A DNA stretch of 64,000 nucleotides. Origin: Histidinibacterium lentulum. GTDB lineage: Bacteria; Pseudomonadota; Alphaproteobacteria; Rhodobacterales; Rhodobacteraceae. The notes beneath the pieces were generated by a model that did not search any database, was not told the DNA's origin, and worked only from the letters and a program-made list of their open reading frames with translations. Location of the stretch: assembly GCF_003789055.1 (NCBI RefSeq), contig NZ_ML119095.1:1-64000 (forward strand), given 5' to 3'. This document shows, piece by piece, positions 1-7,695 of the stretch. Position 1 is the first letter of the stretch; each line of letters opens with the position of its first letter. The position numbers and the translations under genes are program-made.

Positions 1-127
1 CGCGTATCTCAAGGCCACGCTCGAAGCGATCGCCAACGGTCACCCTCAGTCCGCCATCGACGATCTGCTGCCCTGGAACTTCAAGCCGTCAAGCTGAAAC
101 GCCTCGTGGGCAGCAGACGCCGCTTAC
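1..127 (+). mobile_element. IS66-family element, right end only
   Basis: The first 127 bases hold the last codons of an IS66 TnpC and a terminal inverted repeat. The repeat (108-127), read outward on the minus strand, begins GTAAGCGGCGTC, matching the GTAAGCG end shared by IS66-family elements. The rest of the element lies outside the window. The TnpC ending differs from that of the IS66 at 61662-64000, so these are two different elements. It ends 15 bases beyond the stop codon of the downstream ATPase gene. Confidence 0.85.
2..97 (+). CDS. tnpC: IS66 transposase TnpC, C-terminal fragment
   Basis: This open frame enters from outside the window and gives 31 residues. They contain an ANGHPQSAIDDLLPW motif followed by a stop. 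The C-terminus of IS66 TnpC proteins has this form; the second copy in this window ends with DGHPKSRIEDLMPW at the same place. TnpC is the DDE transposase of IS66. Only the tail is visible, so no catalytic residues can be checked. Confidence 0.8.
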   Translation, partial: AYLKATLEAIANGHPQSAIDDLLPWNFKPSS

Positions 128-142
128 TCTCTTCTGAAAACC

Positions 143-2044
143 TCATGCCGGCGTTTCCTCGACTTCCGCGCGGCTCACGGCGATCAATTCTATCGGGCCA
201 TCGTATGGTTCATCGAACGAAACTGTCACCTTGCAGCGTTCGCCGTCCTTGACGTCAACAGTGAGCACGCCAGAACCCGGGGTGCCCGCGTCTGCAGCCG
301 TCACGATAAGGCCCTCGGGCGCGTTCACCCCCGTGGCCTGGACCATCAATTCGATCGGTCCTGAGGCTTCCGGCGTGAAGTGAAGCTCACGGGATGTGGC
401 TGCTCCGGAGCTGTCTGAACGGATAAGGTTACGTACCTCGCGGAGAACAACCGGCTCCCGATCTCCAGCTGTGCCACGGCCGCCTGTGCCCTGGCCGGTT
501 CCGGAGCCGCTGCCTCCACCTTTACCGCCAGAACCCGTCCCGGTCTGGCTCCGACCGCCCTGCTCGCCTCCAGCAGGGCTCGGAGCCTTTCGAGACTTCG
601 ATTTTCGTCTTTTGGACTCGTAGGTATACCGCTCGGGATCATGCTCGGCGTTCGGATCGTCGGGTGTGTCGGTCTTGCCGGTCTCGGCGAAGAAACGGCC
701 CAGTTCGTCCAGGACGACGGAGCCTTCATGCTTGACGCCCGTCGTTGCCTTGATGATCTCCCTAAGTTCTTTGCCGAGACGCTTCATGGCCGATGAAGCG
801 TCTGCTCGCTTGCCGGCATCAGGCAGCCTTTCGGCGGAGAAGCCGTCATGTGCTGGGTTCTCAAGCTTCTTCAGCAGAACGCCAGCTTCAGTGTCATCCG
901 GTTCCACGACCACGACGAAGTCGCGCGATCCGCGGAACTGTGCCAAAGGATGTCCGAAGTGCCGGAGGTTGTCCGTGATCAGCATCCCATTTCGGATGAA
1001 GCCAACGCGGCAGGGCATTCCCTCTTCGATCAGCACTCGGACCCGCATCTTACCAAGCTTTGGGATCGTGAGGACCTGCTCTTCCGCATTGTCTGAAACG
1101 AGGCAACGATAGAGCTGCCCTGCAAAGGTCAGATCGGCCTGATGCCCCGTGCGCTCTGCGGCATCGATGATGTCCTGCCTCGCGAACAGCCCCTCGAGCG
1201 TGTTGCGATTGATGTTGATCCTCCCGTCGTCTACCTCGAATACCATCTGTTCGCGGTGAACGGCGCCGAAGAAGTTCGAGACGAGCGAATAGGTCATGCG
1301 CTCAGCCCAGTCGTCAGCCGCCCGGAAGCCCATGCAGAAGATCGAAGTGCCGATTTCGGTACGCGCCATCCATTCCGGCACTAGCGCGCGGTCAGTCACA
1401 GCCCGGAACCCCTCGGGATCCCCCCAGTAGCCCGTCGCCCTCTGCTTCTTGCCGTCCGGGTCTGTATGCGAAACCAGCTTCACCTTGCCTTGAGCGGCAA
1501 AAGCTTCGCTCTCTCCGTTCTTGTAAGTCGTAGCGTAAAACACCGTCTGGAGGTCGGATACGGCAAAGGACGCATTCTTGCCGATGCCGAAGGAGCCGCC
1601 GGAGTCGACAGTATCCTTGGCCGTCACGCCCGAGGCCTTGACGAGGGAATGAAAAGGCGTTTCTTCCTCGTCAGGTGGGCCAACGAGGCCGGTCGTGCTG
1701 CGATCGGCGATCTCGAGCACGGCGATCCTATCCGCGCCGATCACTTTGGACGCGTTCGCGAAAAACTCCTTTTCCCGGTCCTGTTTGGCCTCGGCGCTGC
1801 AAGCAGCAATCGTGCTCCTCAGGATTTCATGGGAAGGAAAGTCTGCGTGGTTGAGACCGAAAACATTGAACGACATTCTAACGGGATGCTCAGGCAATCC
1901 CGTTGCGGCATCACGGCTGTTTTGCCCGGCCTCCCTGGCGCAGCTGGCATAGGGCTCGTCTCGAAAGGTTTCAATTCCGGCATCGCCGAGCCCCTCCTTC
2001 TCGCCAGCCTCGTTGGCCAAGAACCTAAGAACTGGTTCAACCAT
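143..2044 (-). CDS. GHKL/HATPase-type ATP-binding protein, probable defence component
   Basis: A 633-residue protein with the three ATP-binding signatures of the GHKL fold: an N-box EAGQNSRDA (about 38-46), an EIADRSTTGL motif (111-120) and a glycine box GGSFGIGKNASF (149-160). The middle part has no motif I recognise. A low-complexity Gly/Ser/Lys-rich linker (about 465-520) precedes a beta-rich C-terminal domain of about 100 residues. Free-standing ATPases of this kind occur in defence islands with Vsr, C5 methyltransferases, Z1 ATPases and PD-(D/E)XK proteins; a Vsr/C5 pair lies at the far end of this window. It is preceded by a small partner gene 41 bases upstream and followed after 15 bases by an IS66 end, so downstream operon genes may be missing or displaced. 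The ATP-binding fold is clear; the defence role is inferred. Confidence 0.7.
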   Translation of the reverse strand: MVEPVLRFLANEAGEKEGLGDAGIETFRDEPYASCAREAGQNSRDAATGLPEHPVRMSFNVFGLNHADFPSHEILRSTIAACSAEAKQDREKEFFANASKVIGADRIAVLEIADRSTTGLVGPPDEEETPFHSLVKASGVTAKDTVDSGGSFGIGKNASFAVSDLQTVFYATTYKNGESEAFAAQGKVKLVSHTDPDGKKQRATGYWGDPEGFRAVTDRALVPEWMARTEIGTSIFCMGFRAADDWAERMTYSLVSNFFGAVHREQMVFEVDDGRININRNTLEGLFARQDIIDAAERTGHQADLTFAGQLYRCLVSDNAEEQVLTIPKLGKMRVRVLIEEGMPCRVGFIRNGMLITDNLRHFGHPLAQFRGSRDFVVVVEPDDTEAGVLLKKLENPAHDGFSAERLPDAGKRADASSAMKRLGKELREIIKATTGVKHEGSVVLDELGRFFAETGKTDTPDDPNAEHDPERYTYESKRRKSKSRKAPSPAGGEQGGRSQTGTGSGGKGGGSGSGTGQGTGGRGTAGDREPVVLREVRNLIRSDSSGAATSRELHFTPEASGPIELMVQATGVNAPEGLIVTAADAGTPGSGVLTVDVKDGERCKVTVSFDEPYDGPIELIAVSRAEVEETPA

Positions 2045-2085
2045 CGCCGCTAAATCTCCATTGTGCTGCCCTGTGCAAACGGCGC

Positions 2086-2307
2086 CTAGAGCTTGAAATC
2101 TCCGGACCCGCTGCTGTCTCCGTCGCCAAACTTCGACCGAGCAAACTCGATCTCCCGCTGCAAGGCGCGAAACATCTTCTTCACGTCCTCTTCGGTGTAG
2201 CTGTAGGCCGATTTGTTCGACAGGTTACCGATCAGTCGGATGTCCTTGAGGGCCCGGTTCACCCGGGCCTCAGCCAACCTCACAAAGCTCTCTCGCTTGT
2301 CCTTCAT
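2086..2307 (-). CDS. small partner protein of the HATPase gene
   Basis: A 73-residue charged protein starting MKDKRESFVRLAEARVNRAL and containing RLIGNLSNKSAYSYTEEDV, then a C-terminal helix. I recall similar small proteins encoded just upstream of HATPase genes in methyltransferase/Vsr-linked defence clusters; this is from memory, not a search. An upstream start at 2352 (88 residues) is possible, but the family-like sequence begins at this Met. There is no clear ribosome-binding site. A TATATAAG-like stretch lies only about 5-12 bases upstream, so a short or absent leader is possible. It is the first gene of a two-gene unit. Confidence 0.6.
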   Translation of the reverse strand: MKDKRESFVRLAEARVNRALKDIRLIGNLSNKSAYSYTEEDVKKMFRALQREIEFARSKFGDGDSSGSGDFKL

Positions 2308-2310
2308 TTG

Positions 2311-2345
2311 GCTTATATAGCAACAGATCGGATATGTTGCAATAT
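2311..2345 (-). promoter_or_regulatory. putative promoter/operator of the small protein-HATPase unit
   Basis: A TATATAAG-like box (2311-2318 on the minus strand) overlaps an inverted repeat GCAACA-N9-TGTTGC (2320-2340). The 11-mer ATATGTTGCAA at 2332-2342 recurs at 17289-17299 in the prophage, where it again forms part of an inverted repeat. The layout suggests a repressor site, but no regulator is identified. Confidence 0.3.
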
Positions 2346-2352
2346 GGTGCAA

Positions 2353-2512
2353 ATATTCTGCTGATGTTGGATGTGGCGATGGCCCGTGCCACGAATCTGA
2401 GCGGTCCAGCAGCCTTGGGCTCGTCTAGAAGATTTAGGAAGGATGCCAAGCACATGGATCGAGGAGTCGAGTCAGGACCTAGTTCCACGAGACACGGCTA
2501 GTGAGACCCCGC
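2353..2512. other. junction between host defence genes and prophage; probable attL region
   Basis: This 160-base stretch has no convincing gene. It lies between the start region of the small defence gene and the end of the recombinase cassette, which is where a serine-recombinase prophage would be expected to have its attachment site. I compared it by eye with 45197-45222 and 58699-59053 and found no shared core longer than about 6-7 bases, so the site is not defined. Confidence 0.3.
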
Positions 2513-2905
2513 CTAGAGATCGGCACCTAGGTGTGCACGTTGTTCTGCCCAATCGGCAGGGATCGGCTCCAGTACGCGCGCCAACGTCACCGCCGGCCCC
2601 TGCTTCCCATCCAGGATCGCCTCCGCGATGTCGGGCGCAAGTAGCGTCAGGCGCAGAACGCGGGTCATGTAGGACGGCGCGATCCCCTCGCGGTCGGCCA
2701 GTTCGGCGATGGTGGCGAACTCGCCCAACTCCAGCATGCGCTTCCAGCGGAAGGCGCGCGCCAGCGCTTTGATAAGTGCGCTGTCGGGCCTTCGCGGCTG
2801 CGCAGCGCCCTCTGGCAGCTGCATCTCCTTCCGCCCGCCGCGCTTCACGACGCGGAACGGGACGTGGAGCGTCACCGTCTCGGGAACCGGCTTGCCGCGG
2901 GTCAT
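2513..2905 (-). CDS. small HTH-type protein of the recombinase cassette
   Basis: A 130-residue protein starting MTRGKPVPETVTLHVPFRVV. Its middle contains a helix-turn-helix-like segment, FATIAELADREGIAPSYMTR (about 76-95), resembling ParB/KorB-like or recombinase-accessory DNA-binding helices. Its ATG overlaps the recombinase stop (ATGA, 2902-2905), so translation is probably coupled. Proteins of this type are commonly the last gene of serine-recombinase cassettes in alphaproteobacterial prophages, suggesting a role in recombination directionality or control. The function is not proven. Confidence 0.65.
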   Translation of the reverse strand: MTRGKPVPETVTLHVPFRVVKRGGRKEMQLPEGAAQPRRPDSALIKALARAFRWKRMLELGEFATIAELADREGIAPSYMTRVLRLTLLAPDIAEAILDGKQGPAVTLARVLEPIPADWAEQRAHLGADL

Positions 2906-4227
2906 GCAGCCGCCCCCATTTCTCCTGCCAGCATCTCGCGCGCGAGGCCGCCAAGGCCATCGACGCGCAGCCGCACGTTCAAGCCGTCCGCCCCGATATC
3001 GACTCGCGCGACCAGCAATCCAACGATGCGGGCCTGTTCTGCTGGGAAAAGCTCGTCCCACAGCGGATCGAGCTGCTGCAGCGCCGCGCGGGCATCAGCC
3101 TCGCTGATGTCGTCGGCATGGCCGCGTGCCGCCTTCCACGTCCCTGCCACGATCTCGGGCTGGCGAAAGACCGCGCGAAGCTGGTCGATCACCGCCGCCT
3201 CGATATCGCCCGCGGGCACGCGGCCGACCGGGCACGACCCGGCACCATGCTTCAGCACCGTCTGGCTGACATAATAACGGTATAGCCTGTCGCCCTTCCT
3301 GGTGTGCGTCGGCGAGAACGCAGCGCCATCGGGGCCAAAAAGCAGTCCCTTCAGCAGCGCCGGTGTCTCGGCGCGGGTCCGCGCGGCGCGTTTGCGGGGG
3401 CTTTCCTGAAGAATGGTGTGGACGCGGTCCCACATCTCGCGGTCGATGATGGCGTCGTGCTCGCCGGGATAGCTGTCGCCCTTGTGGACCGCCTCGCCGA
3501 TGTAAGCGCGGTTGCTCAGCATGCGGTAGATGTACTTCTTGTCGATCCGGTTACCGCGCGGGGTGCAGATGCCACGTGTGCCGACCTCCCGCGCCAGTTC
3601 CGTGCAGGACCCGATCTCGAGGAAGCGCTCGAAAATCCAGCGCACATTTACAGCGCTTTCGTCGTCGACCAGCAGCTTGCGGTTCTCGACCCGATACCCG
3701 AAGGGCGGGACGCCGCCCATCCACATCCCCTTCTTGCGGCTCGCGGCGACCTTGTCGCGGATGCGTTCGGCCGTCACTTCCCGCTCGAACTGGGCGAAGC
3801 TGAGCAGGATGTTCAGCGTCAGTCGCCCCATGGAGGTGGTGGTGTTGAACGACTGCGTGACCGAGACGAACGTCACGCCGTTCCGGTCGAATACCTCGAC
3901 CAGCTTGGCGAAGTCCGCCAGCGAGCGGCTGAGGCGGTCGATCTTGTAAACCACCACCACATCGACCAGCCCGTCCTCGATGTCTTCCATCAGCCGCTTC
4001 AGGCCGGGCCGGTCCAGCGTGCCGCCCGAGATGCCGCCGTCGTCATACTGATCGCGGACCAGCACCCAGCCTTCCGACCGCTGACTAGCGATGTACGCCT
4101 CGCAGGCCTCTCGCTGGGCGTGGAGGCTGTTGAACTCCTGCTCCAGCCCTTCCTCGGAGGATTTGCGTGTGTAGACCGCGCACCGCAGCTTGCGGACGAC
4201 CTTCGACTTCTCGGGCGGCTTCGTCAT
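2902..4227 (-). CDS. large serine site-specific recombinase (phage integrase)
   Basis: A 441-residue protein. The N-terminal resolvase domain includes CAVYTRKSSEEG with the nucleophilic serine (23 or 24), a VVYKIDRLSRSL segment, and the NILLSFAQFERE helix. A Recombinase domain follows (GGVPPFGYRV, then RGICTPRGNRIDKKYIYRML), then a C-terminal domain. It would integrate and excise the prophage by a serine-linked mechanism. The upstream open frame reaches 4707, but ATG 4227 overlaps the stop of the DUF2924-like gene (ATGA) and begins the conserved domain, so this start is preferred. It is transcribed toward the left end. Confidence 0.93.
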   Translation of the reverse strand: MTKPPEKSKVVRKLRCAVYTRKSSEEGLEQEFNSLHAQREACEAYIASQRSEGWVLVRDQYDDGGISGGTLDRPGLKRLMEDIEDGLVDVVVVYKIDRLSRSLADFAKLVEVFDRNGVTFVSVTQSFNTTTSMGRLTLNILLSFAQFEREVTAERIRDKVAASRKKGMWMGGVPPFGYRVENRKLLVDDESAVNVRWIFERFLEIGSCTELAREVGTRGICTPRGNRIDKKYIYRMLSNRAYIGEAVHKGDSYPGEHDAIIDREMWDRVHTILQESPRKRAARTRAETPALLKGLLFGPDGAAFSPTHTRKGDRLYRYYVSQTVLKHGAGSCPVGRVPAGDIEAAVIDQLRAVFRQPEIVAGTWKAARGHADDISEADARAALQQLDPLWDELFPAEQARIVGLLVARVDIGADGLNVRLRVDGLGGLAREMLAGEMGAAA

Positions 4228-4679
4228 GGCCGCCCCCTGTGGTTCTTGAGGCCGAAGAAGACCCAACCGTTCCAGCGCGTGCCGGTGATGGCGCGGGCGA
4301 TGGCGGACAGCGACTTGTAGGGCCGCCCCTGCCATTCGAACCCGTCGGCGGTGACGGTGACGACCTGTTCGACGCCCTGCCATTCGCGCAGAAGGCGCGT
4401 ACCGGTGATGGGGCGGTCGCGATCGGCGCGGATGCCGCGCTTCCTCTTGTCGCCGCCGTCCAGTTCCTCGCCCAGCCGCTCCAAGCGCCGGATCGTTTCG
4501 GGCTTCAGCCCGCCGTAGGCGAGTTCCTGGATGCGGTAAGCCAGGCGGGACTCGAGGTAGCGGCGGTTGAATGGTGGCGGCTCGCTGTCGAACAGGTCGC
4601 GCCACTGTTGCTTCAGGTCGGGTGTCGGCGTGCTCTTGAGCGCGGCCAGGCGCGCGGGGATGGGATCGGGCTTGTTCAT
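4224..4679 (-). CDS. DUF2924-like protein of the recombinase cassette
   Basis: A 151-residue protein containing LKQQWRDLFDSEPPPFNRRY, YRIQELAYGGL and, toward the end, VTVTADGFEWQGRPYKSLSAI followed by a GTRWNGWVFFGL ending. This pattern matches the DUF2924 family, which is nearly always adjacent to serine recombinases in alphaproteobacterial prophages. The C-terminal part resembles a small RAMA-like DNA-associated domain. It overlaps its neighbours by 4 bases on each side, so the whole cassette looks translationally coupled. The role is unknown; an accessory to recombination is plausible. Confidence 0.75.
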   Translation of the reverse strand: MNKPDPIPARLAALKSTPTPDLKQQWRDLFDSEPPPFNRRYLESRLAYRIQELAYGGLKPETIRRLERLGEELDGGDKRKRGIRADRDRPITGTRLLREWQGVEQVVTVTADGFEWQGRPYKSLSAIARAITGTRWNGWVFFGLKNHRGRP

Positions 4680-4879
4680 GCATTTCTCCGGCGAGTTGGA
4701 GTTGCATGACGGCATCGGTCGGGCGGATAGTGTAGGCAACGTTCTCCAGTATCGTCAGATACTTCGCCCGTCTCCCGCATCCGCAACCGAAGCAGCCCGA
4801 GTGCCAGCAGGCCGCACAGCTCGGCGCGGCGCTCGGCGGCGGTCATCTGGTCGGGCGGGAGCGGATTGGGTCGTTTCAT
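4676..4879 (-). CDS. small protein, first gene of the recombinase cassette
   Basis: A 67-residue protein starting MKRPNPLPPDQMTAAERRAE with LCGLLALGLLRLRMRE in the middle. Short proteins of this form usually precede the DUF2924 gene in such cassettes. The stop overlaps the next ATG (4676-4679). An upstream ATG at 4918 is open but adds only non-conserved residues. The function is unknown. Confidence 0.6.
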   Translation of the reverse strand: MKRPNPLPPDQMTAAERRAELCGLLALGLLRLRMRETGEVSDDTGERCLHYPPDRCRHATPTRRRNA

Positions 4880-5070
4880 GTCTTGGTAGCCGTGATCGGT
4901 GGTGCTGTTACCGATCAAAAGCCACCCGGCCGCCCGGGACGGGACATCTCAGAAGAACGGAATGCAGAAATGCGAACAGGGAGAGAACATCAGGGGTTGC
5001 CGATCACGGATATGTCCATGATTATCGTGGGTTGAATCAATCGAGAGCAGTTGTTCATTGAGGTGAGTTC
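4880..5070. promoter_or_regulatory. divergent intergenic region between recombinase cassette and unknown 731-residue gene
   Basis: Genes run away from this 191-base region on both sides, so it must carry promoters in both directions. A GAGGTGA ribosome-binding site sits just before ATG 5071. The sequence around 5000-5050 is less GC-rich than its surroundings. I see no clear long palindrome. Confidence 0.35.
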
Positions 5071-7266
5071 ATGGCGCGGAGGAAGAGCGAATTCGGACCG
5101 AACCTCGGGAGTATCCTTCAGGGCGCCCCAGCTGCGCTGGTCCGGCAGTTTCTCGCCAGCTTCAAACGGCCCGACGACACTCTTCTCGCTCCGCCGGAAA
5201 TCATTGATGGCACGACCGATGATCAAGGCAAGGCCGCGCTGAGTGCGTACCTGCGTTCGGAGGACAAGGAAATCATCGGGCTACTTGAGGGCATCGCTGG
5301 CGCTCTGCTCGACATGGGCCAGGACAAGGGAGCGACCTCACTCGACACGGTTGCGGGGCAACGGCTGCAGAATGTCGACTACGACCATTATGAGTCCCAG
5401 CCTGACCTGCTGTGCAAGAGCATCTGGATGCGCACGGTCTTCCCGATGCACTTTCACGACGCCCAGAGCTTCTATGCCGCGCGGCGCTATCGAGAACGGC
5501 GGACGTACTACACATGCTGCGAGGTGGACTTCGACCACGATTCTGTTGCCGACGCAGAGGGAATCCCTGACGAGAAGCTCTGTGACGCTGTTCAGGAAGC
5601 TCTGGGACTGAAGGGCAAGGTCACCGCGTCCGTCCTCGAATTGCCCGAGACCGCCAACTACCCGCCGTCCTTCATGGTCGCCCTGCGCCATCCCGGGCCC
5701 CTGTCAAGTATCGACAATCATCGCGAGGAAGGGGGCTGGACCGTCCACTACTACAGGCCATCACACGAGGCTGTCCTGATCTACACGCCCAAGCTGAAGA
5801 AAATCGAGGTCGCATCAGCCAGCGGCGAGGTTCGCGAAAAAACCTCGAAAGTCTTCGCGGAGGTCGTTCTAGGGCGCCCGCCTTCGGCCAAGCCGCTGAC
5901 CCGCCGAGAGTTTAACCTCGAACGCTTCAGGTCCTCCTTCGATCTGGATCGCCCGGATTTCGACGATGTCGAGATCACGCTGGCGGCGGTAGTCGAGGCC
6001 GAGGTGCGCCTCGGCTCGTGGGGCCGGCGGCTGAACATCAAGGTGACCATAGAAGACACGATGGAGGACGTTGTCCGGAAATACGTCGCCAATTCAGCCA
6101 CCCTGATCCGGAGTTTCGGCTTCACAAAAATCGCCATCGCAATTGGTTACACCCGTCGATCAGACGGCAAGAAGGGAACCTTCCGGGTCTCGATCTCGAA
6201 TGGCAGCAGTTCGGACGTGCAGAGCATGCGCGATCCGTTCCTTCGGGACCTTGGGTTCCGACTGCTCGAACACTGGGGTCTTACGCAGAACCTGCGGACG
6301 CTCACCGATCAGGAACGGGCGCAGTGGTTCGGCTTTCTTCTGTCGCTGTACGACCTGCCCGGCGACACTGTTGCAGGTGCATTCTTCAACTCCGCGGGCG
6401 TCGATCCAGCCCGCTTGGTGAGTGCGAGATTGATTGCCCGCAAAGGGCGGCAGGTGATTGGGCTCGCCGAGGATGACGATGAGGTTGTCGAAGTTGAGCA
6501 GGAAACGGGTCCGGAGCCGGGGACGGTTCGACAAACCGGTTCCTTTGGGGAGGCGGACGGATTGCGTCTCGACACCAATGCGATCGAGTACGGGATCGAT
6601 CGAGCATGGCTCGCCGAAACCATCCACCAGGCGATAGCTGGCTCTCTCGGTATCAGGAACATCGAAACCATCAACGAGTTCCTCGTCTCGCTTGGGCCGA
6701 TTGCACTGGGTGAGCGAAAGGTCCCGCTTTACCTGGCGCGCCGCCTTGCCGATCTGAAAGCCCGCGAGAATGTCGAGAATGCGCTTCGGTCGCGACATAC
6801 GGCGGGTCCTGGTCTCGTACTCGCCGTGTCCAATGATCCACCACGATTCCTCGGGCCGAACGTCGTGATCGCGCTACGCGACCTGTTGCTTCAGGACGGA
6901 AGCCTCGGCGATCTGGACCAGGAGGAAATGGCTCGGCGATTCGAGGCGAACCGAACGCTGGCGTCCTCCGCGCAAGTCGCCCAAGTTGTACGACACACGC
7001 CTCGCTCTGCGACGCTCATCATCCCGGGTCTCGATCCGCTAACGCTTGACGGCGCGGGCCAGATCCAACTCTTCGAAAGCCTTGTTGAAGCGGCGACCGA
7101 TGGCACAGGCCAGCGGCTGACCAAGGTCCTGATGGACGGGATGGGGTCTGACAATCCCAGACAGCTGTTCTCTTCCGGCGCATGGGCGAAGGCGCATCCG
7201 ACTTACATCCGGCACGGCTCGAGCAATCGCTATTGGCGTCTCGGCGAGGCGACCGACACCGCGTGA
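5071..7266 (+). CDS. large protein of unknown function, candidate phage-borne cargo
   Basis: A 731-residue soluble protein with no membrane segment, signal peptide or motif I recognise. Visible features are a Cys/Asp/His-rich stretch RTYYTCCEVDFDHDSV (about 147-162), basic-hydrophobic alternating segments typical of an alpha/beta domain (about 300-400), an acidic patch EDDDEVVEVEQE (about 470-481), and a C-terminal VRHTPRSATLIIPGLDPLTL segment. It starts after a GAGGTGA site. It is transcribed alone, opposite to the recombinase cassette and ahead of the early genes. Prophages often carry cargo at this spot, including anti-phage genes. No function can be assigned from sequence; defence is only a positional guess. 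Confidence 0.7.
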   Translation: MARRKSEFGPNLGSILQGAPAALVRQFLASFKRPDDTLLAPPEIIDGTTDDQGKAALSAYLRSEDKEIIGLLEGIAGALLDMGQDKGATSLDTVAGQRLQNVDYDHYESQPDLLCKSIWMRTVFPMHFHDAQSFYAARRYRERRTYYTCCEVDFDHDSVADAEGIPDEKLCDAVQEALGLKGKVTASVLELPETANYPPSFMVALRHPGPLSSIDNHREEGGWTVHYYRPSHEAVLIYTPKLKKIEVASASGEVREKTSKVFAEVVLGRPPSAKPLTRREFNLERFRSSFDLDRPDFDDVEITLAAVVEAEVRLGSWGRRLNIKVTIEDTMEDVVRKYVANSATLIRSFGFTKIAIAIGYTRRSDGKKGTFRVSISNGSSSDVQSMRDPFLRDLGFRLLEHWGLTQNLRTLTDQERAQWFGFLLSLYDLPGDTVAGAFFNSAGVDPARLVSARLIARKGRQVIGLAEDDDEVVEVEQETGPEPGTVRQTGSFGEADGLRLDTNAIEYGIDRAWLAETIHQAIAGSLGIRNIETINEFLVSLGPIALGERKVPLYLARRLADLKARENVENALRSRHTAGPGLVLAVSNDPPRFLGPNVVIALRDLLLQDGSLGDLDQEEMARRFEANRTLASSAQVAQVVRHTPRSATLIIPGLDPLTLDGAGQIQLFESLVEAATDGTGQRLTKVLMDGMGSDNPRQLFSSGAWAKAHPTYIRHGSSNRYWRLGEATDTA

Positions 7267-7350
7267 TCTAGAGTTCATCTAGGGTTTCGGGCGGGACGGT
7301 CTAACAAACCGCTGATTATTGGAAGGGCTCCACATCAGAGGAGCACTTTC

Positions 7351-7596
7351 ATGCCGACTCCCTTCCCCTCGCGCCAGGCAGCCCAGACGAGCTGGTCCGG
7401 CGCCGCGAAGACCAAGCCCACCACCTCCAACTCGGAATGGCGCTGCACGCGCTGTGAGAAGCTGCTCGGCGTCTGCCGGGACGGCCGCATGCACCTGCGC
7501 TTCGCGCGGGGGCACGAGTATCTCGTGGGCTTTCCGGTTCAGGCCACCTGCCGGGGCTGCGCCACGCTGAATAACGCAACGGCACCCGCGCGCTGA
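7351..7596 (+). CDS. Com-like zinc-finger protein
   Basis: An 81-residue protein with a treble-clef-like pair of cysteine knuckles, WRCTRCEKLLG (about 31-41) and ATCRGCATLN (66-75). This matches the Com family of phage Mu, a translational activator that binds a hairpin in mRNA. The N-terminal 30 residues are low-complexity Ser/Thr/Lys. The next gene begins right after a strong hairpin (7667-7695), which fits an RNA-binding role. Assignment rests on the cysteine pattern and length; the Mom partner of Mu is not seen. Confidence 0.65.
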   Translation: MPTPFPSRQAAQTSWSGAAKTKPTTSNSEWRCTRCEKLLGVCRDGRMHLRFARGHEYLVGFPVQATCRGCATLNNATAPAR

Positions 7597-7666
7597 CGCG
7601 CGCATTCACCCAACCCCCTGAAATCGCAGAGACGCGCGACGTCCTGACCTGGCCACGAGAAGGCGC

Positions 7667-7695
7667 CGGACGCCTGGCCGCAAGGCAGGCGTCCG
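7667..7695 (+). promoter_or_regulatory. strong hairpin abutting the start of the sigma-like gene
   Basis: A 9-bp stem CGGACGCCT (7667-7675) pairs with AGGCGTCCG (7687-7695). After a one-base bulge there is a further 3-bp stem and a GCAA tetraloop. No T-run follows, so it is not a classical terminator. It ends at the base before ATG 7696. It could mask initiation or be the target of the Com-like protein encoded just upstream. Confidence 0.5.

Noticed and set aside
2353-2512. Attachment-site core shared with 45197-45222 or 58699-59053
   Set aside because: Only 6-7-base matches such as GGACCT were found by eye, which is no better than chance.
2472-3061. Longer readings of the small recombinase-cassette gene
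   Set aside because: Upstream extension runs antisense-like through the end of the recombinase; the ATGA overlap at 2902-2905 gives the better start.
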